64,000 nucleotides of DNA, taken from positions 224,115 through 288,114 of the forward strand of contig JAQUTY010000002.1 of the NCBI GenBank assembly GCA_028694155.1, given 5' to 3'. Each line of letters starts with the position of its first letter. Position 1 is the stretch's first letter. Both the position numbers and the translations under genes were made by a program. Of the stretch, positions 25,991-35,096 are shown in pieces. The notes beneath the pieces were generated by a model. The model ran no database searches. It was given only the letters and a program-made list of their open reading frames with translations, and was not told where the DNA came from. The stretch is from Eubacteriales bacterium (GTDB lineage Bacteria > Bacillota > Clostridia > Christensenellales > CAG-138).

Positions 25991-26876
25991 CATAAAAGAG
26001 GGAACTGCACCACATGCGGTGTTGCTTTGCGGCGTGCCCAATGGGGGACAGGAGCTTGCCGCAAGGCAGACAGCAGCCCTCTTTTGCAACGACACTACCG
26101 ATGTGTCTGTGCTTGACAACAATCCTCGATACCTTGAGCTGCAGCCAATGAAGGTGGGCGAGCTGCGCCAAAGGCTCAATGCCTTCTGTATGCTGGGCAA
26201 CTCGGACGGCAAGCGTTGCATGGTGCTGCTGGACGCACATCTTTGTAACGAACAGAGCCAAAATGCTCTTCTAAAGACCATTGAAGAACCGCCGGTGGAT
26301 ACTATGTTCATTATCGTTGGCAATGAGGCAGGAATGTTGCCAACAATTCGCTCACGCTGCACATCGGTGAGGTTGGAAGCAGAGCCGCCCGAAACGGTCG
26401 AAAAGAGACTTATCGACAGCGGTGTTGATCCCCTCATGGCGCAGGTATGCAGCCTGCTGTCGGACGGTGTACAGAACAGAGCAGCGGAAATGGCGACCGA
26501 GGAGTATCGCTCTTTTCGGGCGGAAGCCATTCGGTTGATAAATGAAACGCTGTTTGCAGCCACACCGTTTGCCGAATATAACTCGCTGCTGTCAAGGTCG
26601 GCGGAAAAGGGCAAAAAAGGCATTTCAAGTGCTGCGCTGGGTGAGCTGTTCGACATTTGGCTTTCGCTGATGCGAGACGGACTGCTTACAGCCGTGCAAG
26701 GCGGAAGGATATGCAACGGGGACAGCAGAGATATTGTGAATAAAATTGCATCTCGCTTTACAATATCCAAAATTCAATGTATTATAGGTGTAATCTTGGA
26801 TGCACAACGTATGCAAACATATCAAACGAGTGCGCCATTAACCCTTGATTGGGTGTTGGCGCAGTGTAAAGGATAG
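25959..26876 (+). CDS. holB: DNA polymerase III delta' subunit
   Basis: 305 residues, a clamp-loader subunit. Family blocks: HAVLLCGVPNGGQELAARQTA near the N terminus, VLLDAHLCNEQSQNALLKTIEEPP and PTIRSRCTSVRL. The P-loop is degenerate (no GKT) and zinc-binding cysteines are absent, as expected for a non-hydrolysing subunit. A TTG start at 25959 or 25962 follows AAAGGAG. The next gene is ricT, the same order as in Bacillus subtilis (holB-yaaT). Confidence 0.87.
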   Translation: MLNILLQLHNSIKEGTAPHAVLLCGVPNGGQELAARQTAALFCNDTTDVSVLDNNPRYLELQPMKVGELRQRLNAFCMLGNSDGKRCMVLLDAHLCNEQSQNALLKTIEEPPVDTMFIIVGNEAGMLPTIRSRCTSVRLEAEPPETVEKRLIDSGVDPLMAQVCSLLSDGVQNRAAEMATEEYRSFRAEAIRLINETLFAATPFAEYNSLLSRSAEKGKKGISSAALGELFDIWLSLMRDGLLTAVQGGRICNGDSRDIVNKIASRFTISKIQCIIGVILDAQRMQTYQTSAPLTLDWVLAQCKG

Positions 26877-26879
26877 AAT

Positions 26880-28010
26880 ATGACAAAAGTAATTGGCGTA
26901 AAATTCAAAACAGGCAGCAGGGTTTATTTTTTCGATCCTATGGATTTAGATATTCAGGCAGGTGACGGCGTGATTGTCGAGACAGCAAGGGGCACGGAGT
27001 TTGGCGATGTCGTGCAGGGCACAAAGGAAGTGAGCCAAGCGGAAATTATTGCGCCACTCAAGCCCGTTTTGCGTGTGGCAAACGCAGAGGATAGGCGTAT
27101 GCGTGCCGAATACTCCGCAAAGGAGAGCGATGCATTTGCTATCTGCCAAGACAAAATTTTAGAGCACAAGCTCGATATGAAGCTGGTTGATGTGGAATAC
27201 ACGTTCAACGGCAGCAAGGTCGTGTTTTACTTCACCGCAGACGAGCGTGTGGACTTCCGTGATCTGGTCAAGGATTTGGCATTTCTATTTAAGACACGCA
27301 TCGAACTCCGTCAAATCGGAGTTAGAGACGAAGCAAAGATGCTTGGCGGACTGGGCTCATGCGGAAGACCCGTGTGCTGCAAGACCTTTTTAGATGATTT
27401 TCGTCCCGTGAGCATCAAGATGGCAAAGGAGCAGAATCTTTCGCTAAGCCCCACGAAAATCTCAGGTCTGTGCGGAAGGCTCATGTGCTGCTTGCAGTAC
27501 GAGCAGGACGCCTACGAGTCCATGAGAAAGAATATGCCCAAACTCGGCAAGGTTGTGGTGACGGTTGACGGAACAGGCACGGTTATAAGCAATGATGTCA
27601 TCACCGAGAAAACCAAGGTGCGCTTGACGCTGCCCGATGGCACGATTGACGTCAAGGACTATCACTACACGCATATTGCGCTTGAAGGACAACCCCTGCC
27701 GGAGATTGCCAAGCCGATTGAGCAGGAGGAGAACAAGTCCTCAGACGAGCCGCTTACCGTTGCCCATCGCCAGCAGCCACGGCAAACCAGACAGCAGCGT
27801 CCGCAAAATCAGCAGACGCAGCAGCCTGCACGCGCACCACGCCCCCCAAGACCCAAACCCCAGAAGGAGGCAACGCTTCAGGCAGCCGAGGATAAGGAGA
27901 AGGAGCTTCAGGGAGGAAATGCCGATAAGCCCAAGACCAACAACCGTCGTCGCAACTTCCGCAGAAAGAAGCCTGCAAACGGCGGCAACACGCCCCAAAA
28001 GGGGAATTAG
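26880..28010 (+). CDS. ricT: RicT/YaaT, PSP1 family protein
   Basis: 376 residues. The PSP1 C-terminal domain spans about 55-240. Conserved cysteines lie in LGSCGRPVCCKTFL and GLCGRLMCCLQYE; in B. subtilis the RicA-RicF-RicT complex binds 4Fe-4S clusters and stimulates RNase Y-dependent mRNA maturation. Residues after about 285 are a Gln/Pro/Lys/Arg-rich, low-complexity basic tail, longer than in many homologues and possibly RNA-binding. It follows holB by 3 nt. Confidence 0.92.
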   Translation: MTKVIGVKFKTGSRVYFFDPMDLDIQAGDGVIVETARGTEFGDVVQGTKEVSQAEIIAPLKPVLRVANAEDRRMRAEYSAKESDAFAICQDKILEHKLDMKLVDVEYTFNGSKVVFYFTADERVDFRDLVKDLAFLFKTRIELRQIGVRDEAKMLGGLGSCGRPVCCKTFLDDFRPVSIKMAKEQNLSLSPTKISGLCGRLMCCLQYEQDAYESMRKNMPKLGKVVVTVDGTGTVISNDVITEKTKVRLTLPDGTIDVKDYHYTHIALEGQPLPEIAKPIEQEENKSSDEPLTVAHRQQPRQTRQQRPQNQQTQQPARAPRPPRPKPQKEATLQAAEDKEKELQGGNADKPKTNNRRRNFRRKKPANGGNTPQKGN

Positions 28011-28091
28011 TTTACGGATTCTATGCCAACAGATAGGGCAGCACCCTCCGATGGTTGGGTTGATGCTTGCTCCTTTGGCTTGCTTGCCCTC

Positions 28092-28119
28092 TTGTTAGGC
28101 AATTTTGATGTGATATACT
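28092..28119 (+). promoter_or_regulatory. Promoter of the BspA-like gene
   Basis: TTGTTA (28092-28097), 16-bp spacer, TATACT (28114-28119) with TGA before it (extended -10). Confidence 0.6.
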
Positions 28120-28147
28120 AGGTTGAATCAACTGTTAAGGAGGAAAT

Positions 28148-30253
28148 ATGAAACGTTTTTTGTCAATAATTGTTGCCGTTGTCCTCACGTTAGCGGCCTT
28201 GGTTCTTCCGCCCAATATCATATCGAATGCACTTGAGAATGCCTGTGGCGATGACGTCACTTGGAGCTTTGACGCAGCTTCCGGCGTGCTGACGTTAAGC
28301 GGCAGTGGCTCCACCTACAGTTATGGTTCATCAGGCACAGTCCTCCCTTGGGCTGAGCTATCCACCAGCATAACCGACCTTGTGGTGTCTGAAGGAATAA
28401 CCGAATTGGGAGACGGAGTTTTTGGCAACTGCGCTGCTCTTGAGAGGGTTCAGCTTCCCCAAGGACTGAAAAAGATTGGCGATAACGCTTTTAAGGGATG
28501 CAGCTCGCTTAGCAGCATCAATTTTCCCACCACGTTGACTTCTGTGGGGAAAATGTGCTTTGCAAACTGCAGTACACTTACCGATGCAATTTTTACTGCT
28601 CCGCTGCAAAGATTGGGCGACTGCGCATTTCTTGGCTGTACCAGTCTTGCCAATATATCACTCTCCTTTGTCTACAATGCCGATACATGGATAGGAGTTT
28701 CCGCTTTTAGTCAGACAGCCTATGCCACCAACGAAGCAAACTGGGCGGACAACTGCCTGTATGTGGACAATATTCTGATTCAAAGCAGAAAAACCGGCTC
28801 ACTTGTTTCACAGCTAACCTTAAAAGAGGGTACGGTTGCCACAGCAAGGTCGGTATTTTCAAGCGATGACGAGATTCAGAGCATTGTGTTTCCAAGCTCA
28901 ATGAGATACATCAGCGGCAACCTGTTCCAGTATGCCACACAGCTAACCAGCGTGTACGCTAACGATGGACTTGAAATGATTGGGCAATGGGCGTTTAAAA
29001 AGTGCAGCAAACTGGCGTCAGTCTCTCTGCCTTCCACGATAAAATACATCGGCATGGACGCTTTTTCCGATACTGCTCTATACTCAAATGCTTCAAGCTG
29101 GTTTGGAAACGCCTTGTACCTCAATACAAACCTTATTTGCCTCAAGAACTACAACGGCGCATTCGATGTGCGTGACGGAACGACCTGCATTGCAACATAT
29201 GCCTTTAACACCGTGAATGTTACGACTATATCGCTGCCCCCCTCACTGCTTTATGCAAGCTTGCCCGAAATAATGGTCTACAACTGTCCCCAGCTTACCG
29301 CCGTCAACGTGGATGCTTCAAACCCTAACTTTACAAGTCAAGACGGTGTTCTGTTTAACAAAGATTGTACGAAGCTGCTGTGCTTCCCGTCCGCAAAGCC
29401 GGTGTCCGCCTATTCCGTGCCCACAACGGTTACGCATATTGGTTCTACCTCCTTTTCACACAATACAACGCTCTGCTCGGTAACCTTGCCTGAAGGATTA
29501 CAGCAGATTGGCAGCTTTGCGTTTTCAGCGTGTTCACTGCTGACCGCCGTCTATTTTACAAATGTTCCGCCCATTATCGATGTCTATGCCTTCCATAAGA
29601 GTACCAACGGGGGATACGGAAGCATCGGAGTTAACGAATCCCTTTGTTTGTACTATCCCTTGGTCTATAAGGAGGCATGGGATTCGGACAACGATGGATA
29701 CTACTACACACTAAGGGCTGAATCCTACAACTATACGCCTTCCTCCACGGCTACGCCAACCCCCACGGCTACCCCCACGCCTACCCCCACGGCTACGCCA
29801 ACACCCACGCCTACGTCTACGCCAACACCCACGCCTACGTCTACGCCAACACCAACGGCTACGGCTACACCAACGCCTACGTCTACGCCAACACCAACGG
29901 CTACGGCTACGCCAACACCCACGCCTACGGCTACACAAACGCCCACGCCTACGGCTACGGCTACACCAACGCCCACGCCTACGGCTACACCAACGGCGAC
30001 CCCCACAGCTACACCAACGCCTGCGGCAACGCCTACGCCTACGCCTGCATCAGGCTATATCCGTGGTGACGCAAATGGAGACAGATTGGTCGATGCTTCC
30101 GATGCTTCGCACATTCTCCGTTGGATTGTCAAGCTCGTCAACGACAATAATATTGACTTGACGGCAGCCAATGTAACCGGCAGTATAACCGTTACTGCAG
30201 CAGACGCATCAAAGATACTTAGGTGGATTGTCAGGCTCGAGCCGAATCTTTAG
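28148..30253 (+). CDS. Secreted BspA-like leucine-rich repeat protein with C-terminal dockerin
   Basis: 701 residues. Signal peptide (about 1-28), a [16 protein letters not shown] opening block, then repeated LRR_5 (BspA/TpLRR) units such as [21 protein letters not shown] to about 540. A linker of nearly pure Thr-Pro-Ala-Thr follows (about 541-635; DNA repeats at 29745-30050). The last 65 residues are a type I dockerin: the first Ca-loop [17 protein letters not shown] is complete, the second ([17 protein letters not shown]) has lost most acidic ligands. Probably displayed through a cohesin scaffold outside this window and used for adhesion. TAAGGAGG precedes the ATG. Confidence 0.9.
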   Translation: MKRFLSIIVAVVLTLAALVLPPNIISNALENACGDDVTWSFDAASGVLTLSGSGSTYSYGSSGTVLPWAELSTSITDLVVSEGITELGDGVFGNCAALERVQLPQGLKKIGDNAFKGCSSLSSINFPTTLTSVGKMCFANCSTLTDAIFTAPLQRLGDCAFLGCTSLANISLSFVYNADTWIGVSAFSQTAYATNEANWADNCLYVDNILIQSRKTGSLVSQLTLKEGTVATARSVFSSDDEIQSIVFPSSMRYISGNLFQYATQLTSVYANDGLEMIGQWAFKKCSKLASVSLPSTIKYIGMDAFSDTALYSNASSWFGNALYLNTNLICLKNYNGAFDVRDGTTCIATYAFNTVNVTTISLPPSLLYASLPEIMVYNCPQLTAVNVDASNPNFTSQDGVLFNKDCTKLLCFPSAKPVSAYSVPTTVTHIGSTSFSHNTTLCSVTLPEGLQQIGSFAFSACSLLTAVYFTNVPPIIDVYAFHKSTNGGYGSIGVNESLCLYYPLVYKEAWDSDNDGYYYTLRAESYNYTPSSTATPTPTATPTPTPTATPTPTPTSTPTPTPTSTPTPTATATPTPTSTPTPTATATPTPTPTATQTPTPTATATPTPTPTATPTATPTATPTPAATPTPTPASGYIRGDANGDRLVDASDASHILRWIVKLVNDNNIDLTAANVTGSITVTAADASKILRWIVRLEPNL
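29745..30050 (+). repeat. In-frame Thr-Pro linker tandem repeat
   Basis: Degenerate repeats of acgcctacggctacaccaac and variants, period 6 to 18 bp, encode the [10 protein letters not shown] linker between the LRR and dockerin domains. Such repeats readily change length by slippage. Confidence 0.9.
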
Positions 30254-30285
30254 CGCAAGCATCACCACCCCAAAATAATATATAA

Positions 30286-30320
30286 TTCGTCTATTTGGGG
30301 TCAGATCCCAAATAGACGAA
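30286..30320. terminator. Terminator-like hairpin, second copy of the ttcgtctatttggg repeat
   Basis: A 14-bp stem (30286-30299 with 30307-30320), loop gtcagat. The stem sequence equals the one at 7389-7423. It lies between convergent genes. Confidence 0.75.
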
Positions 30321-30325
30321 AATAA

Positions 30326-30346
30326 CGGGCGAACTGTGTTCGCCCG
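30326..30346. repeat. Dispersed cgggcgaac-gttcgcccg hairpin, copy 3
   Basis: A perfect 9-bp stem with loop tgt; T-rich sequence follows on the plus strand. The best-paired of three related copies. Confidence 0.7.
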
Positions 30347-30364
30347 TTTGCAGATAAAACCTTC

Positions 30365-31294
30365 TTATTTTGTCTTTGACCGGTGAGCAATCATCTCGGC
30401 GGCTATGGCAATGGATATTTCCTCGGGAGTTTCGCCGCCGATTGGCAGCCCGATTGGACTGTGTACACGGGCAAAATCGGTTGCCGTGAAGCCCAGCTCG
30501 CCTAGACGCTCCTGCGTGTGGGCGACCTTTGAGCGACTTCCTATGCAGCCGATATAGGTTGCAGGGGTGGCAAGCACCTGGCGAAGAACATCGAAATCCG
30601 ACTGATGCCCACGAGTCATGATGACGGCCCAATCACGCTTTGTGAGGGTGATTGAGTCAAGGCTGGCAAAGTCCACAAGCAGAACATCATCGGCGGTGGG
30701 AAACAGGGCTTTGGTTGCAAACTGCTCCCTGTCCTCAAGCACGACCACAGAAAAGTGTGCGGTGGTGAGAATCGGCACAAGCGCACGGCTGACGTGACCG
30801 CCGCCAAACACATACACACGACCTGCGACCTTTAGCGATTCTACATAGACCTTGCCGGCAATGGGCGCAGGAGGATTCGTGCTGACACAAAAATCCACAA
30901 CCTGCTCGTTTTCAACGGTGGTCACAAGGAAGGAATCACTATTGCCATCGAGGGCGGAAAGAATATCGTTTACAATGCCCACCTCATCCCACACCTGCAG
31001 GCAGATAAGCACATCGCCGCCGCAAACCATGCCAATATCGGCAATCTCATCCTTGTGAAGCGCAAAGCTCTTTACGGCAGAACGCCCCGTTTGGAGCACT
31101 TCTTTTGCAAGGAGCGTTGCACGGTGTTCGATTGCGCCGCCGCCGACAGTTCCCATTGTAGAGCCGTCCTCAAAGACGGCCATGCGTGCGCCCTGACCTC
31201 GTGGGGTTGAGCCATGTGAAGCCAGCACCGAGCAGAGAACGGCACGCTCTCCACGCTCGATTGCGTCCTTGATGCTTGTAAACAGCGTCCTCAT
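30365..31294 (-). CDS. XdhC/CoxI family protein
   Basis: 309 residues. The N-terminal XdhC/CoxI domain has SHGSTPRGQGARMAV (about 27-41) and GTVGGGAIE; a C-terminal Rossmann domain follows (VYVFGGGHVSRALVPI, then YIGCIGSRSK and IGLPIGGETPEEIS). XdhC inserts or sulfurates the molybdenum cofactor in xanthine dehydrogenase-type enzymes. No Mo-hydroxylase is in the window. GGGGAGA lies before the ATG and the preceding gene ends 1 nt upstream, so it is the last gene of the ABC importer operon. Confidence 0.9.
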   Translation of the reverse strand: MRTLFTSIKDAIERGERAVLCSVLASHGSTPRGQGARMAVFEDGSTMGTVGGGAIEHRATLLAKEVLQTGRSAVKSFALHKDEIADIGMVCGGDVLICLQVWDEVGIVNDILSALDGNSDSFLVTTVENEQVVDFCVSTNPPAPIAGKVYVESLKVAGRVYVFGGGHVSRALVPILTTAHFSVVVLEDREQFATKALFPTADDVLLVDFASLDSITLTKRDWAVIMTRGHQSDFDVLRQVLATPATYIGCIGSRSKVAHTQERLGELGFTATDFARVHSPIGLPIGGETPEEISIAIAAEMIAHRSKTK

Positions 31295-31295
31295 T

Positions 31296-32447
31296 TTATT
31301 TTCTCCCCAAGGAATTGAGCATCAAATCGCCTATCTGCTGCTCCGACAATTCAACGTGATAGAAGAGCGCAAAGTAGTTTGCAACCTCTGCAAAGGCGTT
31401 GTACTGCGCCGTTTCGGGATAGAGAAGCTGGCTGAGCCAAATCATTCCCAAATAGCGTTGAACTGAGGGAGGGAAGCCCATCCAGTTGTACGGGCCAAAC
31501 GGAACCTCATAGAAATTATTGCTCGATATGGCGGTTAGCGACTGCCAAGTGGGGTCTGAACCGACCATGCCGTACACGCTGTCGGGTGCAAACAGAATCA
31601 CCTCGGGGTCCCAAAGCATGAGCTGCTCCATCGTAATCTCGTTTCCTGTGCCCTTGCTCGAAACATCGTCAACAACGGCAACATTGTCGCACAGCAGGTC
31701 GATAATCTCGCCGTGGAAGGAGCCTTTTGCGATAACGTTCAGTCCCGACTCACCAAGACAGTAAACAACACGAGTTTTTTCAACGGTTGATGCAATCTCC
31801 TTTGTACGGGTCAAAACCTCGTCACAGTAGGTTGCAAGCGTCTGGGCATACTCCTCACGACCCAACAGCTCGCCAAGCTGTATGTATGCGTCAGCTGCAG
31901 TTTCGGTGGTCATGGTTATGTGGACAAAGGGAATCCCTGTCTGTGCCTGAAGGGCGTCCAAGTCCTCAACAATGGTGCTCTTTGGTTCGCCAACGTCGAT
32001 TATAACCTGTGCGCCTGAGGCAAGCAGCGCCTCCAAGTTCAGCTCGCCCTTGCCGCCGTAAAGCTGACCCAGATTAGGCAAATTGTAGTATTCTTCGGGG
32101 ATAAAGGCTTGCGCAGCAGCGTCCCATTCGGAGGAGACGCCAACCAGCATATCGGGGGCAAGTGCAAACACAGCAATCTGCGCAAGAGGGCCGGACACGG
32201 CAATGCTTTCAACGGTGTACGGAATCTCGACCTGACGACCAACGGAATCGGTAAAGATTCGGGTCGCAGGTGTTTCGGTCGGTGCGGCGGTTGGCTCATC
32301 AGTAATCTGCGGTGCATCGGTGGCTTGTGTTGCACTGGATACTGCGGGCTCATCTGTTTGAGTGACGACATTCTTTGTAGATGCGCAGCCCAAAATTGCG
32401 CCGAATGTGAGCAACAGGGCTAGAGCAAGTGTGATAATTTTTTGCAT
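31296..32447 (-). CDS. ABC substrate-binding lipoprotein, BtuF/FepB-like
   Basis: 383 residues. Lipoprotein signal with lipobox ILGC (Cys at about 21), a Thr/Ala/Pro linker, then a class III (helical backbone) binding domain: TDSVGRQVEIPYTVESIAV, LASGAQVIIDVGEP, LWDPEVILFAPDSVYG. These receptors bind iron-siderophores, haem, cobalamin or oxyanions such as molybdate. GGAGG lies before the ATG. It overlaps the methyltransferase gene by 28 bp. Confidence 0.9.
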   Translation of the reverse strand: MQKIITLALALLLTFGAILGCASTKNVVTQTDEPAVSSATQATDAPQITDEPTAAPTETPATRIFTDSVGRQVEIPYTVESIAVSGPLAQIAVFALAPDMLVGVSSEWDAAAQAFIPEEYYNLPNLGQLYGGKGELNLEALLASGAQVIIDVGEPKSTIVEDLDALQAQTGIPFVHITMTTETAADAYIQLGELLGREEYAQTLATYCDEVLTRTKEIASTVEKTRVVYCLGESGLNVIAKGSFHGEIIDLLCDNVAVVDDVSSKGTGNEITMEQLMLWDPEVILFAPDSVYGMVGSDPTWQSLTAISSNNFYEVPFGPYNWMGFPPSVQRYLGMIWLSQLLYPETAQYNAFAEVANYFALFYHVELSEQQIGDLMLNSLGRK

Positions 32448-33160
32448 AATTTTCCTCCATCAATATCTTTTGTATTTACTATTAGTATGCCCATTTTTCG
32501 TTCCATGGGCAAATAGTACGGATAGGGTTCTCTGCCCTTGCTGAGCCGAGTGTATACCTCCTGCTCGGTGATTTGGGCAGCGCGAAATTCTTGACTGTAC
32601 AGGGTGAAAAAATCCACTCCGTCACTAAGGTTCCTAAATGGTTGTCCTGCTTCAAGCGTCAAGTCATATTTTTCAAAGGGAATGCCCCACTCCTCAAGCG
32701 CATAGGTCGCCTCTATCAACGGTTGCTTCCAAAGTTTGACGTACTTTGTTGAAAAGCGGTGGTGATCCATGTCACGCTTGACCATGATGAGCCTGCCCTT
32801 GCATTGCCGCTTGGCTATCATAAGGCTTTCAAGAACGCTGCCAAAGAAGCAGCACACCATATCGTCATACGGTTCGCTGGGAGGCAGCAGATAAATGTCG
32901 CCCGACTTTACCGTATAGTTGGCTATGTCCGCATGATATTGCTGCGCTGCTTTTGCGGCAAGGGGGTTCATCTCAACACCTGTGACAAGTCTGCATGAGC
33001 TTGCAATTTCACGACCCAAATAGCCAATGCCACAGCCTGCATCGCAAATATGACCGTTTCTGTCAAGGTGCGGAGCAAGAAAAGCTGCGAGCTTTTTGTA
33101 GAAATCCGTGTATTCGGCAAAATCGTGCATAAGACGCACGGAAACGTCAGTCCATTGCAT
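32420..33160 (-). CDS. Class I SAM-dependent methyltransferase
   Basis: 246 residues. Motif I is ICDAGCGIGYLGREI (about 38-52), acidic residue in VTGVEMNP, then SGDIYLLPP. The ATG at 33160 overlaps the ATPase stop (TGATG); a TTG codon just before is less likely. It sits between the ATPase and the binding protein of a metal/corrinoid-type importer, so it may modify the imported ligand or a related metabolite. No specific family assignment is possible. Confidence 0.8.
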   Translation of the reverse strand: MQWTDVSVRLMHDFAEYTDFYKKLAAFLAPHLDRNGHICDAGCGIGYLGREIASSCRLVTGVEMNPLAAKAAQQYHADIANYTVKSGDIYLLPPSEPYDDMVCCFFGSVLESLMIAKRQCKGRLIMVKRDMDHHRFSTKYVKLWKQPLIEATYALEEWGIPFEKYDLTLEAGQPFRNLSDGVDFFTLYSQEFRAAQITEQEVYTRLSKGREPYPYYLPMERKMGILIVNTKDIDGGKLCKKLSHLL

Positions 33161-33909
33161 CAAAGCGGAACCACCGACCCTTCTGTAATTTTTACGTCAA
33201 GCCCGTAGAGCGATTTAATTAGCTGGGCGGAAAGAACATCGTGCGGAATGCCATCAGCGCAGATATGACCGTCCTTGATGGCAATAAGCCTGTCCGCATA
33301 CAGTAACGCCTGTTGCGGATTATGCGTGGACAGCAGTACCGCATAGCCCTCGTTTTTGAGCTTTTGTGCGGTGGAAAGCACAAGATGCTGATTGCCAAAG
33401 TCCAGATTTGCGGTGGGCTCGTCCATCAATAGTATTCTCGCCTGCTGAACAAGAGCGCGGGCAATCAAAACAAGCTGCTGCTCACCGCCGCTTAGACGCA
33501 AAAAGCTGCGCTGTGCAAGCGCACCGATGTTGAGCATATCCAATGCCTGCATCGCCTGATTACGCTGCTTGCTTCCGGGTGAGCCCAATGCGCTTATCTG
33601 CGGAGCCATGCCCATAAGAACCATGTCCAAAACGGTGTATTGGAAGGCAGGATAATGAGATTGAGGAATATAGGCAATCAAACGACTGAGCCTCTTTGGG
33701 CTTAGCGATTTAATCTCCTTGCCATCAATGGTTATCGAGCCGCCATACTTATTGAGCAAGCCCAAAACGCAACGGAACAGAGTGCTTTTTCCTGCGCCGT
33801 TTGCCCCCAAAACTGCCGCCACCTCACCGCTTTGAAGCGTGAAGGATACGCCTTGCAGGACGGGAACATCGGTGTATGAAAATGACAAATCTTTCACGGC
33901 AAGTCCCAT
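33160..33909 (-). CDS. ABC ATPase, FecE/BtuD-like
   Basis: 249 residues. Walker A GANGAGKST (about 36-44), signature LSGGEQQLVLIARA, Walker B ILLMDEPTANLD, switch His in LLSTHNPQQAL. Typical of siderophore/cobalamin importers. The start is 1 nt after the permease stop. Confidence 0.93.
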   Translation of the reverse strand: MGLAVKDLSFSYTDVPVLQGVSFTLQSGEVAAVLGANGAGKSTLFRCVLGLLNKYGGSITIDGKEIKSLSPKRLSRLIAYIPQSHYPAFQYTVLDMVLMGMAPQISALGSPGSKQRNQAMQALDMLNIGALAQRSFLRLSGGEQQLVLIARALVQQARILLMDEPTANLDFGNQHLVLSTAQKLKNEGYAVLLSTHNPQQALLYADRLIAIKDGHICADGIPHDVLSAQLIKSLYGLDVKITEGSVVPL

Positions 33910-33910
33910 G

Positions 33911-34948
33911 TCACACCTTCTCCTTCTTCAATATCAGCCACAGGAAGAAGGGCACGCCAATGAAGGCGGTCAGTATGCCAATGGGTATCTGCGTGACCAA
34001 AAGATTGCGTGAGAAATCGTCCACTATTAAAAGGAACGTTCCGCCCACGAGCATTGACGCAGGCAACAGAACCTTAAAGTCGTTGCCCACAATACGGCGG
34101 CACATGTGCGGAATAACCAGCCCGACCCAGCCAATCATGCCCGAAACGGACACGGCGGCAGCGGTGACAAGCGTTGCACACACGATTATGATGAACCTAA
34201 GAAGAGAGGTGTTGACGCCCATCGTTCGTGCCTGCTCATCGCCCAGCGTCAACAGGTTGATGCGCCAGCGAAGCAAAAACAGGGGGATTAGCCCAATGGC
34301 CATCGGCACGACTGCAAACAGAACATCGTCCCCCGTTGCGCCCGACAGACTGCCCATCAACCAGTAGGTTATGGCAGGAAGCTGATTGCTTGTGTCGGCA
34401 ACCAGCTTGATAAACGACGTTCCCGATGAAAACAGCGAGCCTACCATGATGCCAGCTAAAATCAGATTGGTTATCTGCTTTCCCGGCGCAAGACGACCGA
34501 TGAGGAACACCAGCCCCACACAGCCAAGCCCGAACACAAACGCAAACGCAGTCACGCCCGTTGAGGATAAGCCGATAAAGATTGCAAGAGCCGCACCAAA
34601 TGCCGCACCCTTTGTTGCTCCTAAAATGTCGGGAGACGCCATGGGGTTTTGAAATACGCCCTGATAGGTCGCACCTGCCGCGGATAGGCTGCAGCCAACC
34701 AGCACGGCAAGTATCACACGGGGCAGGCGAATGTTGAACACAGCAATGGCCATGTTGTTCGTCCACGTTTGCTCAATGGGAAAGATTTTTGACAAAAGCA
34801 GCTTGCAAAGCTCGCCAAGCGGTACGGGGTATTGTCCCAAGCAGATGGAAATGAGCATGGTGACAATGAGCACCAATCCAAACAGAAGAAGGTACCAAGC
34901 TGGATGCTTTTTCAAATGCAAAAAGAATCGTCTCAACTCATTCCTCAT
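33911..34948 (-). CDS. ABC permease, FecCD/BtuC family
   Basis: 345 residues with nine to ten hydrophobic segments. Family blocks: LRLPRVILAVLVGCSLSAAGATYQ-like region (about 85-105), QNPMASPDILGATKGAAFGA, GWVGLVIPHMCRRIVG. First gene of the five-gene operon (permease, ATPase, methyltransferase, binding protein, XdhC). Confidence 0.93.
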   Translation of the reverse strand: MRNELRRFFLHLKKHPAWYLLLFGLVLIVTMLISICLGQYPVPLGELCKLLLSKIFPIEQTWTNNMAIAVFNIRLPRVILAVLVGCSLSAAGATYQGVFQNPMASPDILGATKGAAFGAALAIFIGLSSTGVTAFAFVFGLGCVGLVFLIGRLAPGKQITNLILAGIMVGSLFSSGTSFIKLVADTSNQLPAITYWLMGSLSGATGDDVLFAVVPMAIGLIPLFLLRWRINLLTLGDEQARTMGVNTSLLRFIIIVCATLVTAAAVSVSGMIGWVGLVIPHMCRRIVGNDFKVLLPASMLVGGTFLLIVDDFSRNLLVTQIPIGILTAFIGVPFFLWLILKKEKV

Positions 34949-34986
34949 AACCGCAAAAGGGTTATTCTTTCAAAAATATCACGGTA

Positions 34987-35015
34987 ATTATAACATAGAG
35001 CATGTCGAATTGCAA
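34987..35015 (-). promoter_or_regulatory. Promoter of the FecCD-type importer operon
   Basis: TTGCAA (35015-35010), 17-bp spacer, TATAAT (34992-34987) on the minus strand. The leader is about 35 nt, too short for a cobalamin or Moco riboswitch. Confidence 0.6.
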
Positions 35016-35038
35016 GTGGATTTTGCTTGCGGTTTTTC

Positions 35039-35067
35039 TTGCACAGATTGGGCATTGGTGATATAAT
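35039..35067 (+). promoter_or_regulatory. Promoter of argS-serS
   Basis: TTGCAC (35039-35044), 17-bp spacer, TATAAT (35062-35067). The short leader leaves no room for a T-box. Confidence 0.65.
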
Positions 35068-35096
35068 ATCAGTTCAGAAAAAATGCGAGGTGTACT

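Noticed and set aside
29731..30050. CRISPR-like regular repeats
   Set aside because: The period is 6-18 bp without spacers and the repeats encode the in-frame Thr-Pro linker.
34949..35096. Cobalamin or molybdenum-cofactor riboswitch before the FecCD operon, or a T-box before argS
   Set aside because: The two divergent promoters leave leaders of only about 25-35 nt, too short for these RNAs.
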